Assembly: GCF_010731775.1 (NCBI RefSeq) | Contig: NZ_AP022590.1 | Span: 2,356,001-2,420,000, forward strand | Source: Mycobacterium mantenii | GTDB taxonomy: Bacteria; Actinomycetota; Actinomycetes; Mycobacteriales; Mycobacteriaceae | Length of the DNA stretch: 64,000 bases | Direction of reading: 5' to 3' | Shown: piece after piece, positions 44,757 through 52,839 of the stretch | Numbering within the stretch: the stretch's first letter is position 1 | Layout of the letters: the number at the start of each line of letters is the position of its first letter | Position numbers and translations under genes: made by a program | The notes under the pieces: model-generated | Seen by the model: the letters and a program-made list of their open reading frames with translations, nothing else | Told to the model about the DNA's origin: nothing | Databases searched by the model: none

Positions 44757-45658
44757 TAGGCGATCTCCATCGGAAAAAACATCGTTTGTAATTGCGTGAT
44801 CGCAAGGTTCGCAAACACGATGCAAACGACATTGAGAACGACCGATGAATTCACCGCGTCGGCGACACCGCGCGGCCCACCCTTTGCCTCCATTCCGCGC
44901 AGCGATGAGACTATTGCCACGATCACCCCGAAGACGATGGTCTTGGCGATCGCAAACCATACGTCCACGACCTTCGCGAATGTCCCAAACGACATCCAGA
45001 AACTTCCCGGCGCCACACCGGTGGCCCCCACTGCCATTGAGAATGCGGCTGCAGCACCGGCCACCACGATGAACATACACAGAATGGGAGCTATCAATAG
45101 CAACGCCAGAAATCGCGGTACCACTAGGCGGCGAACCGGGTCCACACCCAATACCCGCATTGCGTCGAGTTCCTCACGGATTGCCCGCGCCCCGAAGTCC
45201 GAGGCGATGGCCGAGGCCGCCGCGCCGCCCATCAACAGTCCCGCCGTGATCGGCGCTCCCTGCCGAACAACACCGATCCCAGCCGCCGCACCAAGCAGTG
45301 AGCTTGCCCCCAATTGGTTGACCAGTCCCGAAGTCACGACGGTGGACAGTGCGCCGAACGGAATGGCCATCAGCAGCCCGGGTGTTGCCGTCACTTTCAG
45401 CAACGTCCACGCCTCCACAAGGACGTCGCCTACCGGGAGCCGCATAGAAATGGAGTCGGTGACCACGTAGCGCAACACGGACGCAAACAGTTGCATACCG
45501 CGACCCGTCGTGGCCGCGCTGCGACCCGGGATGTTGACTATCCGCTGGGCAGCTCGGTGTATGCGAAGCAAGTAAGGGTCGGGACGCGACCGCCCCGCCA
45601 CGCCGGGGTGTGCACTCGACACCTGCTGCGGCCGACGACTGTCGACGCGAGCAGTCAT
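44756..45658 (-). CDS. YrbEA, MlaE-family ABC permease of the Mce importer
   Basis: The 300-residue protein has membrane segments such as GLLMAIPFGALSTVVTSGLV and LALLLIAPILCMFIVVAGAA, with the MlaE signature IASDFGARAIREELDAMRVL. It starts the operon of eight transporter genes (yrbEA, yrbEB, mceA-F). The first ~50 residues are a polar Arg/Pro-rich extension. The ATG at 45658 is preceded by a weak GGGGAT. No mceR-type regulator lies directly upstream. Confidence 0.92.
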   Translation of the reverse strand: MTARVDSRRPQQVSSAHPGVAGRSRPDPYLLRIHRAAQRIVNIPGRSAATTGRGMQLFASVLRYVVTDSISMRLPVGDVLVEAWTLLKVTATPGLLMAIPFGALSTVVTSGLVNQLGASSLLGAAAGIGVVRQGAPITAGLLMGGAAASAIASDFGARAIREELDAMRVLGVDPVRRLVVPRFLALLLIAPILCMFIVVAGAAAAFSMAVGATGVAPGSFWMSFGTFAKVVDVWFAIAKTIVFGVIVAIVSSLRGMEAKGGPRGVADAVNSSVVLNVVCIVFANLAITQLQTMFFPMEIA

Positions 45659-46634
45659 GAATCCCCGTCACGCCACATCGAAGCCTCCCCTAACGGCCTG
45701 CACCCCAAGGCCTTCCGCAACAGACGAACTACCTGGTTGCCGTTTGTAATGCCCCCCCAAGTGGTCCTTCGGTTGACAGAACGTAGCACCCGGCGTAGGC
45801 GCGCACGTCGCTTTCACCACCCCGTGCTCCTCATGCGACCGCGCCGGTAAGGAGACCGGGTCCGGTGACAGCAACCCAGCAGCGGGGCAGGCATAACGAG
45901 CTAGTTGAAACATCGCCAGCCTTGGTGTCGACACCGGTTGCTACCTCCTTGGCACCGATCAGGCAGCGATACGGTCGCACCGCACAACGACCAGTTCATT
46001 ACGCATGTATTAGAGCCGGACATCGTGGAAGATGTCAACGGGTTACAGCGAAGGTTCCTAACTAACAACGTGTTCTCAATATTTACCGACCGGCAACCGA
46101 TGACGAGCGGCGACTTGACTAGGCGGATTACGAGATCGGCAAAGACCAGGTTGGGGTCACGTCTGGATCAACTAGCCTCATAGACCCCGTTGCCCGGAGC
46201 CCTCTCGCCATCGCCGAATTACCTGACGGCGGCGGTATGCGCAGCATAACGGCCTTTCGGGTGTTGCCGATGTTTGACGCCATCGACCATCACCTGTCCG
46301 GCTTGTCGCCGAGCGAACGGTTTCTCCGGTTGGCTTGGCAGCCTGGGGCCGACACAGGGCTACGGGTCCGGCTCGGCCGTGGCGCGCACCCGGGGATCTA
46401 GGTCACGGTGGGATGTCACCTCACGCTCACTCGACCTTGAGGCAAATTGCGCAGTTGCAATAGCCGCCGCCATCATGGTTAGGTGCGGCATAGACCGATG
46501 CCCGTAACATCATCTGCACCCTCCCGAGCAATGCGCATGTATTGCTCGGGATTTATACTCCTTAAGGCGGTTCAGCCCGAAGCTGGGACTGGACGTCTAC
46601 GCGCGGAAATTCTGACCGATTGGAATGACAGCCG
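45659..46634. other. ~1 kb stretch without convincing gene; possible gene remnant
   Basis: No open frame here has family features or a good start. A short frame at 46237-46401 (54 codons) reads FDAIDHHLSGLSPSERFLRL, which faintly resembles the start of a GNAT acetyltransferase and then stops, so it may be a remnant. The region should hold the mce promoter (near 45660-45860) and the promoter of the Mo-hydroxylase operon. I see no copy of the Region 1 palindrome. A 10-bp stem inverted repeat lies at 46523. Confidence 0.4.
46523..46550. repeat. Perfect 10-bp inverted repeat, terminator or operator
   Basis: CCCGAGCAAT at 46523-46532 and its exact complement at 46541-46550 flank an 8-nt loop. ATTTAT follows on the plus strand. 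It lies 85 bp before the Mo-hydroxylase large-subunit start. It could terminate transcription of whatever once preceded it or bind a regulator of the operon. Confidence 0.55.
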
Positions 46635-48953
46635 ATGACAGACACGGTCACCCCACGATATTCGGGTAGTCGAGTCCCACGGGTGGAGGATTTGCGGCTG
46701 CTCACGGGTCGCGGCACCTTTGTCGACGACGTCCAGCGGCCCGGCATGCTGCACGCCTGTTTCGTGCGTAGCCCGTTCGCCAGGGCTCGGATCAATGGCG
46801 TCGACGCCTCGGCAGCCTTGGCGCTTCCCGGGGTGCACAGCGTCTTCACTGCTGCTGATCTGAATTCCGACATTGGTGAGGCATGGCACGCCGTCGTCGG
46901 CAGGGATGTTCCGGACACGCCGCGCCCTCCGCTGGCCGAAGGTGAAGCGAAGTTCGTCGGGGACCCGGTCGCATTGGTGGTCGCCGACAACCGGTACATC
47001 GCCGAAGACGCGATCGAACTGGTCGAGGTCGACTATGAGCCGCTGCCGGCTCTCGCTGATTTCACCAAAGCTGTGGGGGCTGAGGTGGTGGTCCATGAGG
47101 CCTACCCGGACAACGTCGCGGGCGGAATGGGCGGTGCCCCGCCGGACGAGGAGACCTTCGCCTCGGCCGCGCACGTCGCCTCGGCGAATGTTTACCAGCA
47201 GATTTATGCGCCGGTGCCGATCGAAACGCGGGGACTGGTGGTCGAGTGGGAGGCCGCGTCAGATGAGCTGACCGTTTGGGCGTCGACGCAGATCCCACAC
47301 GAATTGCGGGCCTTCGCCGCGCGTTTGCTGGCGATTCCGGCGCAACGGGTGCGGGTCATCATGCGTGACACCGGCGGCGGTTTCGGGCAAAAGGTCGTTC
47401 CGCTGCGTGAAGACATGTGCATCTTGTTGGCCGCGCGGAAGGTGCCGGCGGCGCTGAAGTGGATCGAGGATCGTCGCGAGAATCTGATGTCGGCCGGGCA
47501 GGCCCGCCACGTCGACGGCACCGTGCGGATGGCCTTTGACGACGGCGGCAACATCTTGGCCGCCGATATCGACTACCTCCAGGACGTCGGCGCGTATCCG
47601 ACGCCCTACCCGGTGCTGACGGCGGCCGCGATCGGCATGTTCTTCCCGGGCCCGTACCGGGTGCCCAAGGCCAGCTTCAACTTCAAGACGGTCTTCTCCA
47701 ACACCGCCGGTCTGGCCGCGTACCGGGGGCCGTGGCAGTACGAAACGCTCGCCCGCGAGATCCTTCTGGACGTGGCGGCACGCGAGATGGGCTTGGATCC
47801 CGTCGAGCTGCGGCGTCGCAACCTGTTGCGCGGCGACGAGATGCCGTACTTCAACCCCAATGGCATGCCCTACGACCATGTCGCCCCGAGCGACACGTTC
47901 GAGCAGGCGGTGAAGATTCTGGACCACGAGGGGTTCCGCAAAGAGCAGCGCGATGCCTTGGCGCAGGGTCGCTATATCGGCCTCGGTTTTTCGACCTACA
48001 TCGAGCCGACCGCGGGCGCGACCGGCAACCTGGCAGCCGAAGGTGCGACGATTCGGATCGAGTCAACTGGGAAGATCAACGTTTACGTCAACGGTGGCTC
48101 GACCGGTAACAGCATCGAGACCACAGTCATCCAGCTGACCGCGGATGCGCTGGGCGCCGACATCGAAGATGTGGGAACCATACAGGGCGATACCGCAGTA
48201 ACGCCGTATGGCGCCGGGGCCCAGGGCAGCCGCAGCGGTCCGATGACCGCCGGTGCGGTCAACGAGGCGGCCACCATTCTGCGAAGGCAGATCATCGCGA
48301 TGGCGGCCCACCGATTAGGCGTCGAGGAATCCGAGCTGGAGCTGAGCGGCTCGAAAGCCATTGTGCGCGAGGACTCGTCGAAGAGCATTACTTTCGCCGA
48401 TCTGGCCTATCTGGCCTACTACGAGCCGCAGCAGTTGCCGCCAGGTATGTCCGCGACCTTGGAAGCGACTGCCCGCTACACATCCGTGGCGCCGTTCACC
48501 TGGGCCAACGCTACGCACACCTGCACCTGCGAAGTCGATGTCAAGACTGGCCAAGTAAAGCTGACGCGCTACATCGTCAGTGAGGATGTGGGCCCGATGA
48601 TCAACCCCAACGTCGTCGAAGGCCAAATCGCCGGGGGCACGGTGCAGGGCATCGGCGGTGCTCTGCTCGAAAACATGGTTTACGACGATGACGGCAATCC
48701 GCTGTCGTCGACGTTCGTCGACTATCTGCTGCCGACTGCAACCGAGGTGCCGGCAATCGAATTCGGGCACATCGAAATCCCTGGCCCTGGGGTCGGCGGC
48801 TACAAAGGCGTGGGTGAGGGCGGGGCCATCGGCTCGACTCCGGCGGTGATCAACGCGATCAACGACGCGCTGGCACCGCTGGGCGTAACACTCACCCGAC
48901 TGCCCGCCAGCCCTGCCGCCATCGTCGACCTGATCGAGGAAGCCTCGAAGTAA
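46635..48953 (+). CDS. Molybdenum hydroxylase large subunit (CoxL/XdhB-like), non-CO type
   Basis: The 772-residue protein has the aldehyde-oxidase/xanthine-dehydrogenase N-terminal domain and Mo-pterin loops (GGGFGQKV at 248-254). The base Glu is in GVGEGGAIGS near the C-terminus. The active-site loop reads AYRGPW (362-367). True CO dehydrogenase has AYxCSFR, and the form-II relatives have AYRGAGR, so this is not a CO dehydrogenase and hydroxylates some organic substrate with water as oxygen source. It heads a four-gene operon with G, medium and small subunits. The start has a weak ribosome-binding site. Confidence 0.88.
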   Translation: MTDTVTPRYSGSRVPRVEDLRLLTGRGTFVDDVQRPGMLHACFVRSPFARARINGVDASAALALPGVHSVFTAADLNSDIGEAWHAVVGRDVPDTPRPPLAEGEAKFVGDPVALVVADNRYIAEDAIELVEVDYEPLPALADFTKAVGAEVVVHEAYPDNVAGGMGGAPPDEETFASAAHVASANVYQQIYAPVPIETRGLVVEWEAASDELTVWASTQIPHELRAFAARLLAIPAQRVRVIMRDTGGGFGQKVVPLREDMCILLAARKVPAALKWIEDRRENLMSAGQARHVDGTVRMAFDDGGNILAADIDYLQDVGAYPTPYPVLTAAAIGMFFPGPYRVPKASFNFKTVFSNTAGLAAYRGPWQYETLAREILLDVAAREMGLDPVELRRRNLLRGDEMPYFNPNGMPYDHVAPSDTFEQAVKILDHEGFRKEQRDALAQGRYIGLGFSTYIEPTAGATGNLAAEGATIRIESTGKINVYVNGGSTGNSIETTVIQLTADALGADIEDVGTIQGDTAVTPYGAGAQGSRSGPMTAGAVNEAATILRRQIIAMAAHRLGVEESELELSGSKAIVREDSSKSITFADLAYLAYYEPQQLPPGMSATLEATARYTSVAPFTWANATHTCTCEVDVKTGQVKLTRYIVSEDVGPMINPNVVEGQIAGGTVQGIGGALLENMVYDDDGNPLSSTFVDYLLPTATEVPAIEFGHIEIPGPGVGGYKGVGEGGAIGSTPAVINAINDALAPLGVTLTRLPASPAAIVDLIEEASK

Positions 48954-48961
48954 GGACAAAA

Positions 48962-49660
48962 ATGGAGCTAGTCAATGAGTTTCGGGTGCCCGTGTCGATC
49001 GACCAGGCCTGGGATGTACTCACCGACGTGCAGCGCGTCGTACCGTGTATCCCGGGCGCGCAGCTGCTCTCGGTTGACGGCGACGAGTTCACTGGCGCAG
49101 TCAAGGTCAAGGTCGGCCCGATCACGGTGTCTTACCAAGGCAACGCCTCGTTTCAGCAGAAGGACGCGTCGAATCGCCGCGCGGTGATCAGCGCCAACGG
49201 CAAAGAGACGCGCGGCAGCGGCAACGCCTCGGCGGTGATGACAGCACAGCTCAAAGACGAGGGCGACCACACCACTTGTGTGCTGACGACCGACCTGACC
49301 ATCTCGGGCAAGGCCGCACAGTTCGGCCGCGGGGTACTCGCCGATGTGTCGGGCAACCTGATCGCACAATTCGCCCAGCGCCTGGAGGCCGACGTGGCCG
49401 GCGCAGACCACACACCTTTCACTGGAAGCGATACGCCCCCAACCACACTCGCCGCGGACCGCGGATCCGATGAGGGCCCTGCGGTGGACATGCTAAAAGT
49501 GGTCGCGCTGCCCCTGGCCAAGCGCGCCGCTCCCGTCGTGGTAGGGCTCGCTGCCGGGGTCGCTCTGGGATTCCTGCTGGGGCGCCGTAAGGCCCGGCCA
49601 CATCCGGCCGCCCTGCGCGCCGACGATCTTGCGGCAGCCCTGTCGCGGCTCGTGTCATGA
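48962..49660 (+). CDS. CoxG-like SRPBCC protein with C-terminal membrane anchor
   Basis: The 232-residue protein has an N-terminal CoxG/SRPBCC domain (FRVPVSIDQAWDVLTDVQRV, PGAQLLSVDGDEFTG). A linker and a C-terminal transmembrane segment (PVVVGLAAGVALGFLLG) end in positive residues. CoxG anchors Mo hydroxylases to the membrane in carboxydotrophs. It lies between the large and medium subunit genes and overlaps the latter by four bases. Confidence 0.87.
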   Translation: MELVNEFRVPVSIDQAWDVLTDVQRVVPCIPGAQLLSVDGDEFTGAVKVKVGPITVSYQGNASFQQKDASNRRAVISANGKETRGSGNASAVMTAQLKDEGDHTTCVLTTDLTISGKAAQFGRGVLADVSGNLIAQFAQRLEADVAGADHTPFTGSDTPPTTLAADRGSDEGPAVDMLKVVALPLAKRAAPVVVGLAAGVALGFLLGRRKARPHPAALRADDLAAALSRLVS

Positions 49661-50535
49661 AGGCGGCAGCGTTCGCGTATCACCGGCCCGACTCTGTCGA
49701 CGAGGCCGCGGCCCTTCTCGATGAGTACGGAGACGACGCCAAGGTCCTGGCCGGCGGCCAAAGCCTGGTGCCGATGCTTGCGATGCGCCTGACGTCCTTC
49801 GAGCACCTCATCGACATCTCGCGCATCGACGAACTCAATAGCATCGACTTGTGCGACGACGAGATCCGGATCGGCGCGGCGACACCGCACGCGTTCGTCG
49901 GGATGGATGACGAGGTAGCCGACTCGGTGCCGCTGCTGACCCTGGCGACCCCATACATCGGCCACTTCCAGATTCGTACACGCGGAACGCTCGGCGGGGC
50001 GATCGCGCACGCCGACCCCGCCGCCGAGTACGCGGCGGTCGCTGTCGCACTCGACGCCGAAATGGAGGCGGTGTCCACCCGAGGTTCCCGACGGATTCCC
50101 GCCACCGACTTCTTCACCGGGCTATGGGAGACGTCGCTGCAACCCGCGGAAATCCTTACCGCTGTGCGTTTTCGGACGTGGGGCAAGCGGGCCGGCTTCG
50201 CAATCGAGGAGTTCGCCCGCCGCCACGGCGACTTCGCCATCGCGGGCGCAGCGGTCGCGGTGAAACTCGACGACGACGATCGCATTTCGCGCTGCGGCAT
50301 CGGGCTGCTCGGGCTGGGATCCACCCCGCTGCGGGGCTCGGCGGCCGAGGACGCAGTGCTCGGCCGGGCAGCCGGCGAGATCAACACGGAAGATGTCGGC
50401 GAACTGGCGATGCGCGCACTCGATGGAATCCCCGCCGATCTGCAGGGATCGGCGTCCTACCGCGCCCGGGTGGGCGCCACCATGGTGGCACGCGCATTGA
50501 CCCGAGCACTTTCCTCCGCAAGCACCGAGGCCTAG
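49657..50535 (+). CDS. Molybdenum hydroxylase FAD-binding medium subunit (CoxM-like)
   Basis: The 292-residue protein has the two FAD-binding signatures of CoxM-type subunits: AGGQSLVPM near residue 32 and TRGTLGGAIAHADPAAEY near residue 108. It passes electrons from the [2Fe-2S] subunit to an acceptor. It starts ATGA over the CoxG-like stop. Confidence 0.93.
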   Translation: MKAAAFAYHRPDSVDEAAALLDEYGDDAKVLAGGQSLVPMLAMRLTSFEHLIDISRIDELNSIDLCDDEIRIGAATPHAFVGMDDEVADSVPLLTLATPYIGHFQIRTRGTLGGAIAHADPAAEYAAVAVALDAEMEAVSTRGSRRIPATDFFTGLWETSLQPAEILTAVRFRTWGKRAGFAIEEFARRHGDFAIAGAAVAVKLDDDDRISRCGIGLLGLGSTPLRGSAAEDAVLGRAAGEINTEDVGELAMRALDGIPADLQGSASYRARVGATMVARALTRALSSASTEA

Positions 50536-50537
50536 CA

Positions 50538-51008
50538 ATGCATGAATTACCCGTCGAAATCACCGTCAATGGCCGCGTCACCGAGGCGGTCGTGGAGCCT
50601 CGGCTGACCCTGGCGGACTATCTGCGAGAACATTGCGGACTCACCGGCACCCACCTGGGCTGCGAACACGGAGCGTGTGGCGCATGCACCGTGCTGCTCA
50701 ACGGACAGGCCATCCGCTCCTGTCTGATGTTCGCGGTACAGGCAGCGGGCATGGAAGTGATCACGGTTGAAGGAATCGCCAGCCCGGAGGGCGAGCTCTC
50801 GCCCGTCCAGGCGGCGATGCGGGAATGCCACGGACTGCAATGCGGTTTCTGCACACCCGGTTTCGTCGTATCGATCACTGCTCTACTGAACGACAATCCC
50901 CATCCCACCGACGCAGAAGTGCGCGAAGGCCTTTCCGGCAACTTCTGCCGATGCACGGGGTATCAGGGCATCGTCAACGCCGTGCACCGCGCCGCTGAAA
51001 CCATATGA
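50538..51008 (+). CDS. Molybdenum hydroxylase [2Fe-2S] small subunit (CoxS-like)
   Basis: The 156-residue protein carries both iron-sulfur motifs of this family. The plant-type ligands are in CEHGACGAC with a later Cys. The second motif is QCGFCTPG followed by FCRCTGY. The ATG at 50538 is 2 bp after the medium-subunit stop; the frame opens further upstream inside that gene. It completes the enzyme and converges on the KstD-like gene with 33 bp between stops. Confidence 0.94.
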   Translation: MHELPVEITVNGRVTEAVVEPRLTLADYLREHCGLTGTHLGCEHGACGACTVLLNGQAIRSCLMFAVQAAGMEVITVEGIASPEGELSPVQAAMRECHGLQCGFCTPGFVVSITALLNDNPHPTDAEVREGLSGNFCRCTGYQGIVNAVHRAAETI

Positions 51009-51041
51009 GGGAAGCGGCAGGTTCTGCCCGTTAGGACAGCT

Positions 51042-52745
51042 CTAACCGGTGGTCGATTGAGCGTCTGGTAGACCGACCGCGGGGCCGGGTTGGCCCGTCG
51101 CGTGTCGTGCTGCGATGAACGAGAAGACAGCCGATGCTCCGATGCTTGCGCCCGCGCCCGGATATGCGCGGCCCATGACCGAGGCGGTGATGTTACCGGC
51201 GGCGTAAAGACCGGGCATTACGTCACCGTTGACGTTGAGCACTTCCGAGTTCTCGTTGCACAGCAGTCCCCCGGACGTTCCGACGTCGCCGGGATAGAGC
51301 TGGACCCCGTAGAAGGGCGGCTTGTCCAGTGGGCCGAGGCACGGGTTGGGTTTGTGCCGTGGGTCTCCTTGGTAGCGCTCGTGGGCACCTTCGCCACGGC
51401 GGAAGTCGGTGTCCACGCCGGCAACGGCGAAGCGATTGAATCGTTCGACGGTTGCCTTGAGCACCGCCGGGTTTATCCCGCATTGATCTGCGAGTCCGGC
51501 CAACGTATTGCTGCGCTTGACGTAACCGCCATCGAGCCATTTCTTCGGCGTCCATCGTGGTGGGATGGTGCCCAACAGGTAGCGGGAGCGGTGTCGGGCG
51601 TCCAAGACGAGCCAGGACGGCACTGCTCCCCCGGTCTCACGCTCGCGTTTATACATTTGCCGGCCCGCCTCCATGTAGGAGACGGCCTCGTTGAAGTACC
51701 GCTGTCCGGATGCGTCGACGATGATCGAACCGGGTCGTGAGCGTTCCGCGATGATCCCGTCCCTCTTGTTGTCCGGACCGAGAATCGTGGGGAGCCACCA
51801 GGAGTCGTCCATCAGGTCGGCTGCGGCGCCGTGCCCGATGACGGTTTCCAAAACTTCACCGGTGTCGCCGGGATTGGCGATCGTCCAGCTGCCGTCGCTA
51901 GGGTCTTGCCCATATTTGTGTCGCATCGCGCCGTTGTGCGCGAAACCACCGGCGGAAAGCAGCACGCCTCGCCTGGCCAAGATGTGAAGCTCACGTCCTT
52001 GCTGGCGCACCGTCGCCCCCACAGTGCGCCCGTCCGCCTTGATCAGGTCGACGAACGCGGTCTCGGTCCAGATCGGTACCTGATGGCGCTGCAGGACTTC
52101 TAGCAGCTGCGCGATCAGGGCAGCCCCATTGGTGGTCAGCCGCTGGTTGCGAAGTCGGCCCCGAATCGTGCGCGCCGCGACTCTTGCCGCGAACATCAGC
52201 GCACGGCGACCGGGGACCAACGAAATTTTCGCGGCTTCACCGGTACGAAGCACCATCGGGGCGGCGATGGCTGGACGTAATTGTTTGGCCAGTGGCCCGA
52301 TCCGTCGGGTATCAGTCGGCGCACACTCGATCGCACGTCCTCGAACCGAGCCAGCGGAAATCCCCTGGACCTCGGCGTAGTAGTCGGAATAGCCCTCGCA
52401 GCGCACAAAACGCATGCCCTGCTGCTCGAGCATCCGGACCATGTTGATGCCCTCGGTGACGTATGCCCGCCTACGCGCATCCGACGAGGCCGGACCGGCG
52501 TCGCCCACCACGTCAGAGAAGTAGCGCAACGCCTCATCGGTCGAGTCCGGCACGCCATCGCGCTGCATCAGGGGGTTATTCGGCAACCACATCACGCCAC
52601 CGGACATTCCGGTCGACCCCCCTACATACTCGCTTTTCTCGATCACGAGCACGTCGAGGCCGGCTAACTTGGCAGCAACCGCGCCGGCGAGCCCTGCGCC
52701 GCTGCCGACAACCAAGAAGTCTGTTGCATGGTCCCAGTTGGCTAT
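51042..52745 (-). CDS. KstD-like FAD-dependent dehydrogenase, probable ATA start
   Basis: The ~567-residue flavoprotein is similar throughout to 3-ketosteroid delta-1-dehydrogenase. It has the N-terminal VVGSGAGLAGA, VGGSTGMSGGVMWLPNNPL, EGYSDYY (KstD Tyr119 region), MDDSWWLPT, PPFYGVQLYPGDVGTSGG and GNITASVMGRAYPGAGASIG. Substrate is inferred to be a cyclic ketone. The homology begins at ATA GCC AAC TGG GAC (52745), matching ATG CCC GAC TGG GAC of the paralogue at 62677, with GAGGAGG 8 bp upstream. The next usual in-frame start is a GTG at 52823, without a good site. It lies downstream of a Rieske gene on the same strand. Confidence 0.85.
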   Translation of the reverse strand: MANWDHATDFLVVGSGAGLAGAVAAKLAGLDVLVIEKSEYVGGSTGMSGGVMWLPNNPLMQRDGVPDSTDEALRYFSDVVGDAGPASSDARRRAYVTEGINMVRMLEQQGMRFVRCEGYSDYYAEVQGISAGSVRGRAIECAPTDTRRIGPLAKQLRPAIAAPMVLRTGEAAKISLVPGRRALMFAARVAARTIRGRLRNQRLTTNGAALIAQLLEVLQRHQVPIWTETAFVDLIKADGRTVGATVRQQGRELHILARRGVLLSAGGFAHNGAMRHKYGQDPSDGSWTIANPGDTGEVLETVIGHGAAADLMDDSWWLPTILGPDNKRDGIIAERSRPGSIIVDASGQRYFNEAVSYMEAGRQMYKRERETGGAVPSWLVLDARHRSRYLLGTIPPRWTPKKWLDGGYVKRSNTLAGLADQCGINPAVLKATVERFNRFAVAGVDTDFRRGEGAHERYQGDPRHKPNPCLGPLDKPPFYGVQLYPGDVGTSGGLLCNENSEVLNVNGDVMPGLYAAGNITASVMGRAYPGAGASIGASAVFSFIAARHATGQPGPAVGLPDAQSTTG

Positions 52746-52753
52746 TGCGGTGA

Positions 52754-52760
52754 CCTCCTC
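52754..52760 (-). promoter_or_regulatory. Strong ribosome-binding site before a non-standard ATA start
   Basis: GAGGAGG on the minus strand lies 8 bases before ATA at 52745, where ATG would be expected. It decides between the ATA and the GTG at 52823 as start. Confidence 0.55.
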
Positions 52761-52839
52761 GCTAGTGGTCGGTGATCTCGATTCGACAGGGCAGTCGATT
52801 TCGTCGCCAGCGCGTGACTCCACAGTTGAAGCGTCGGCT

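Noticed and set aside
46635..48953. Carbon monoxide dehydrogenase large subunit
   Set aside because: The active-site loop AYRGPW lacks the Cys of true CO dehydrogenase (AYxCSFR).
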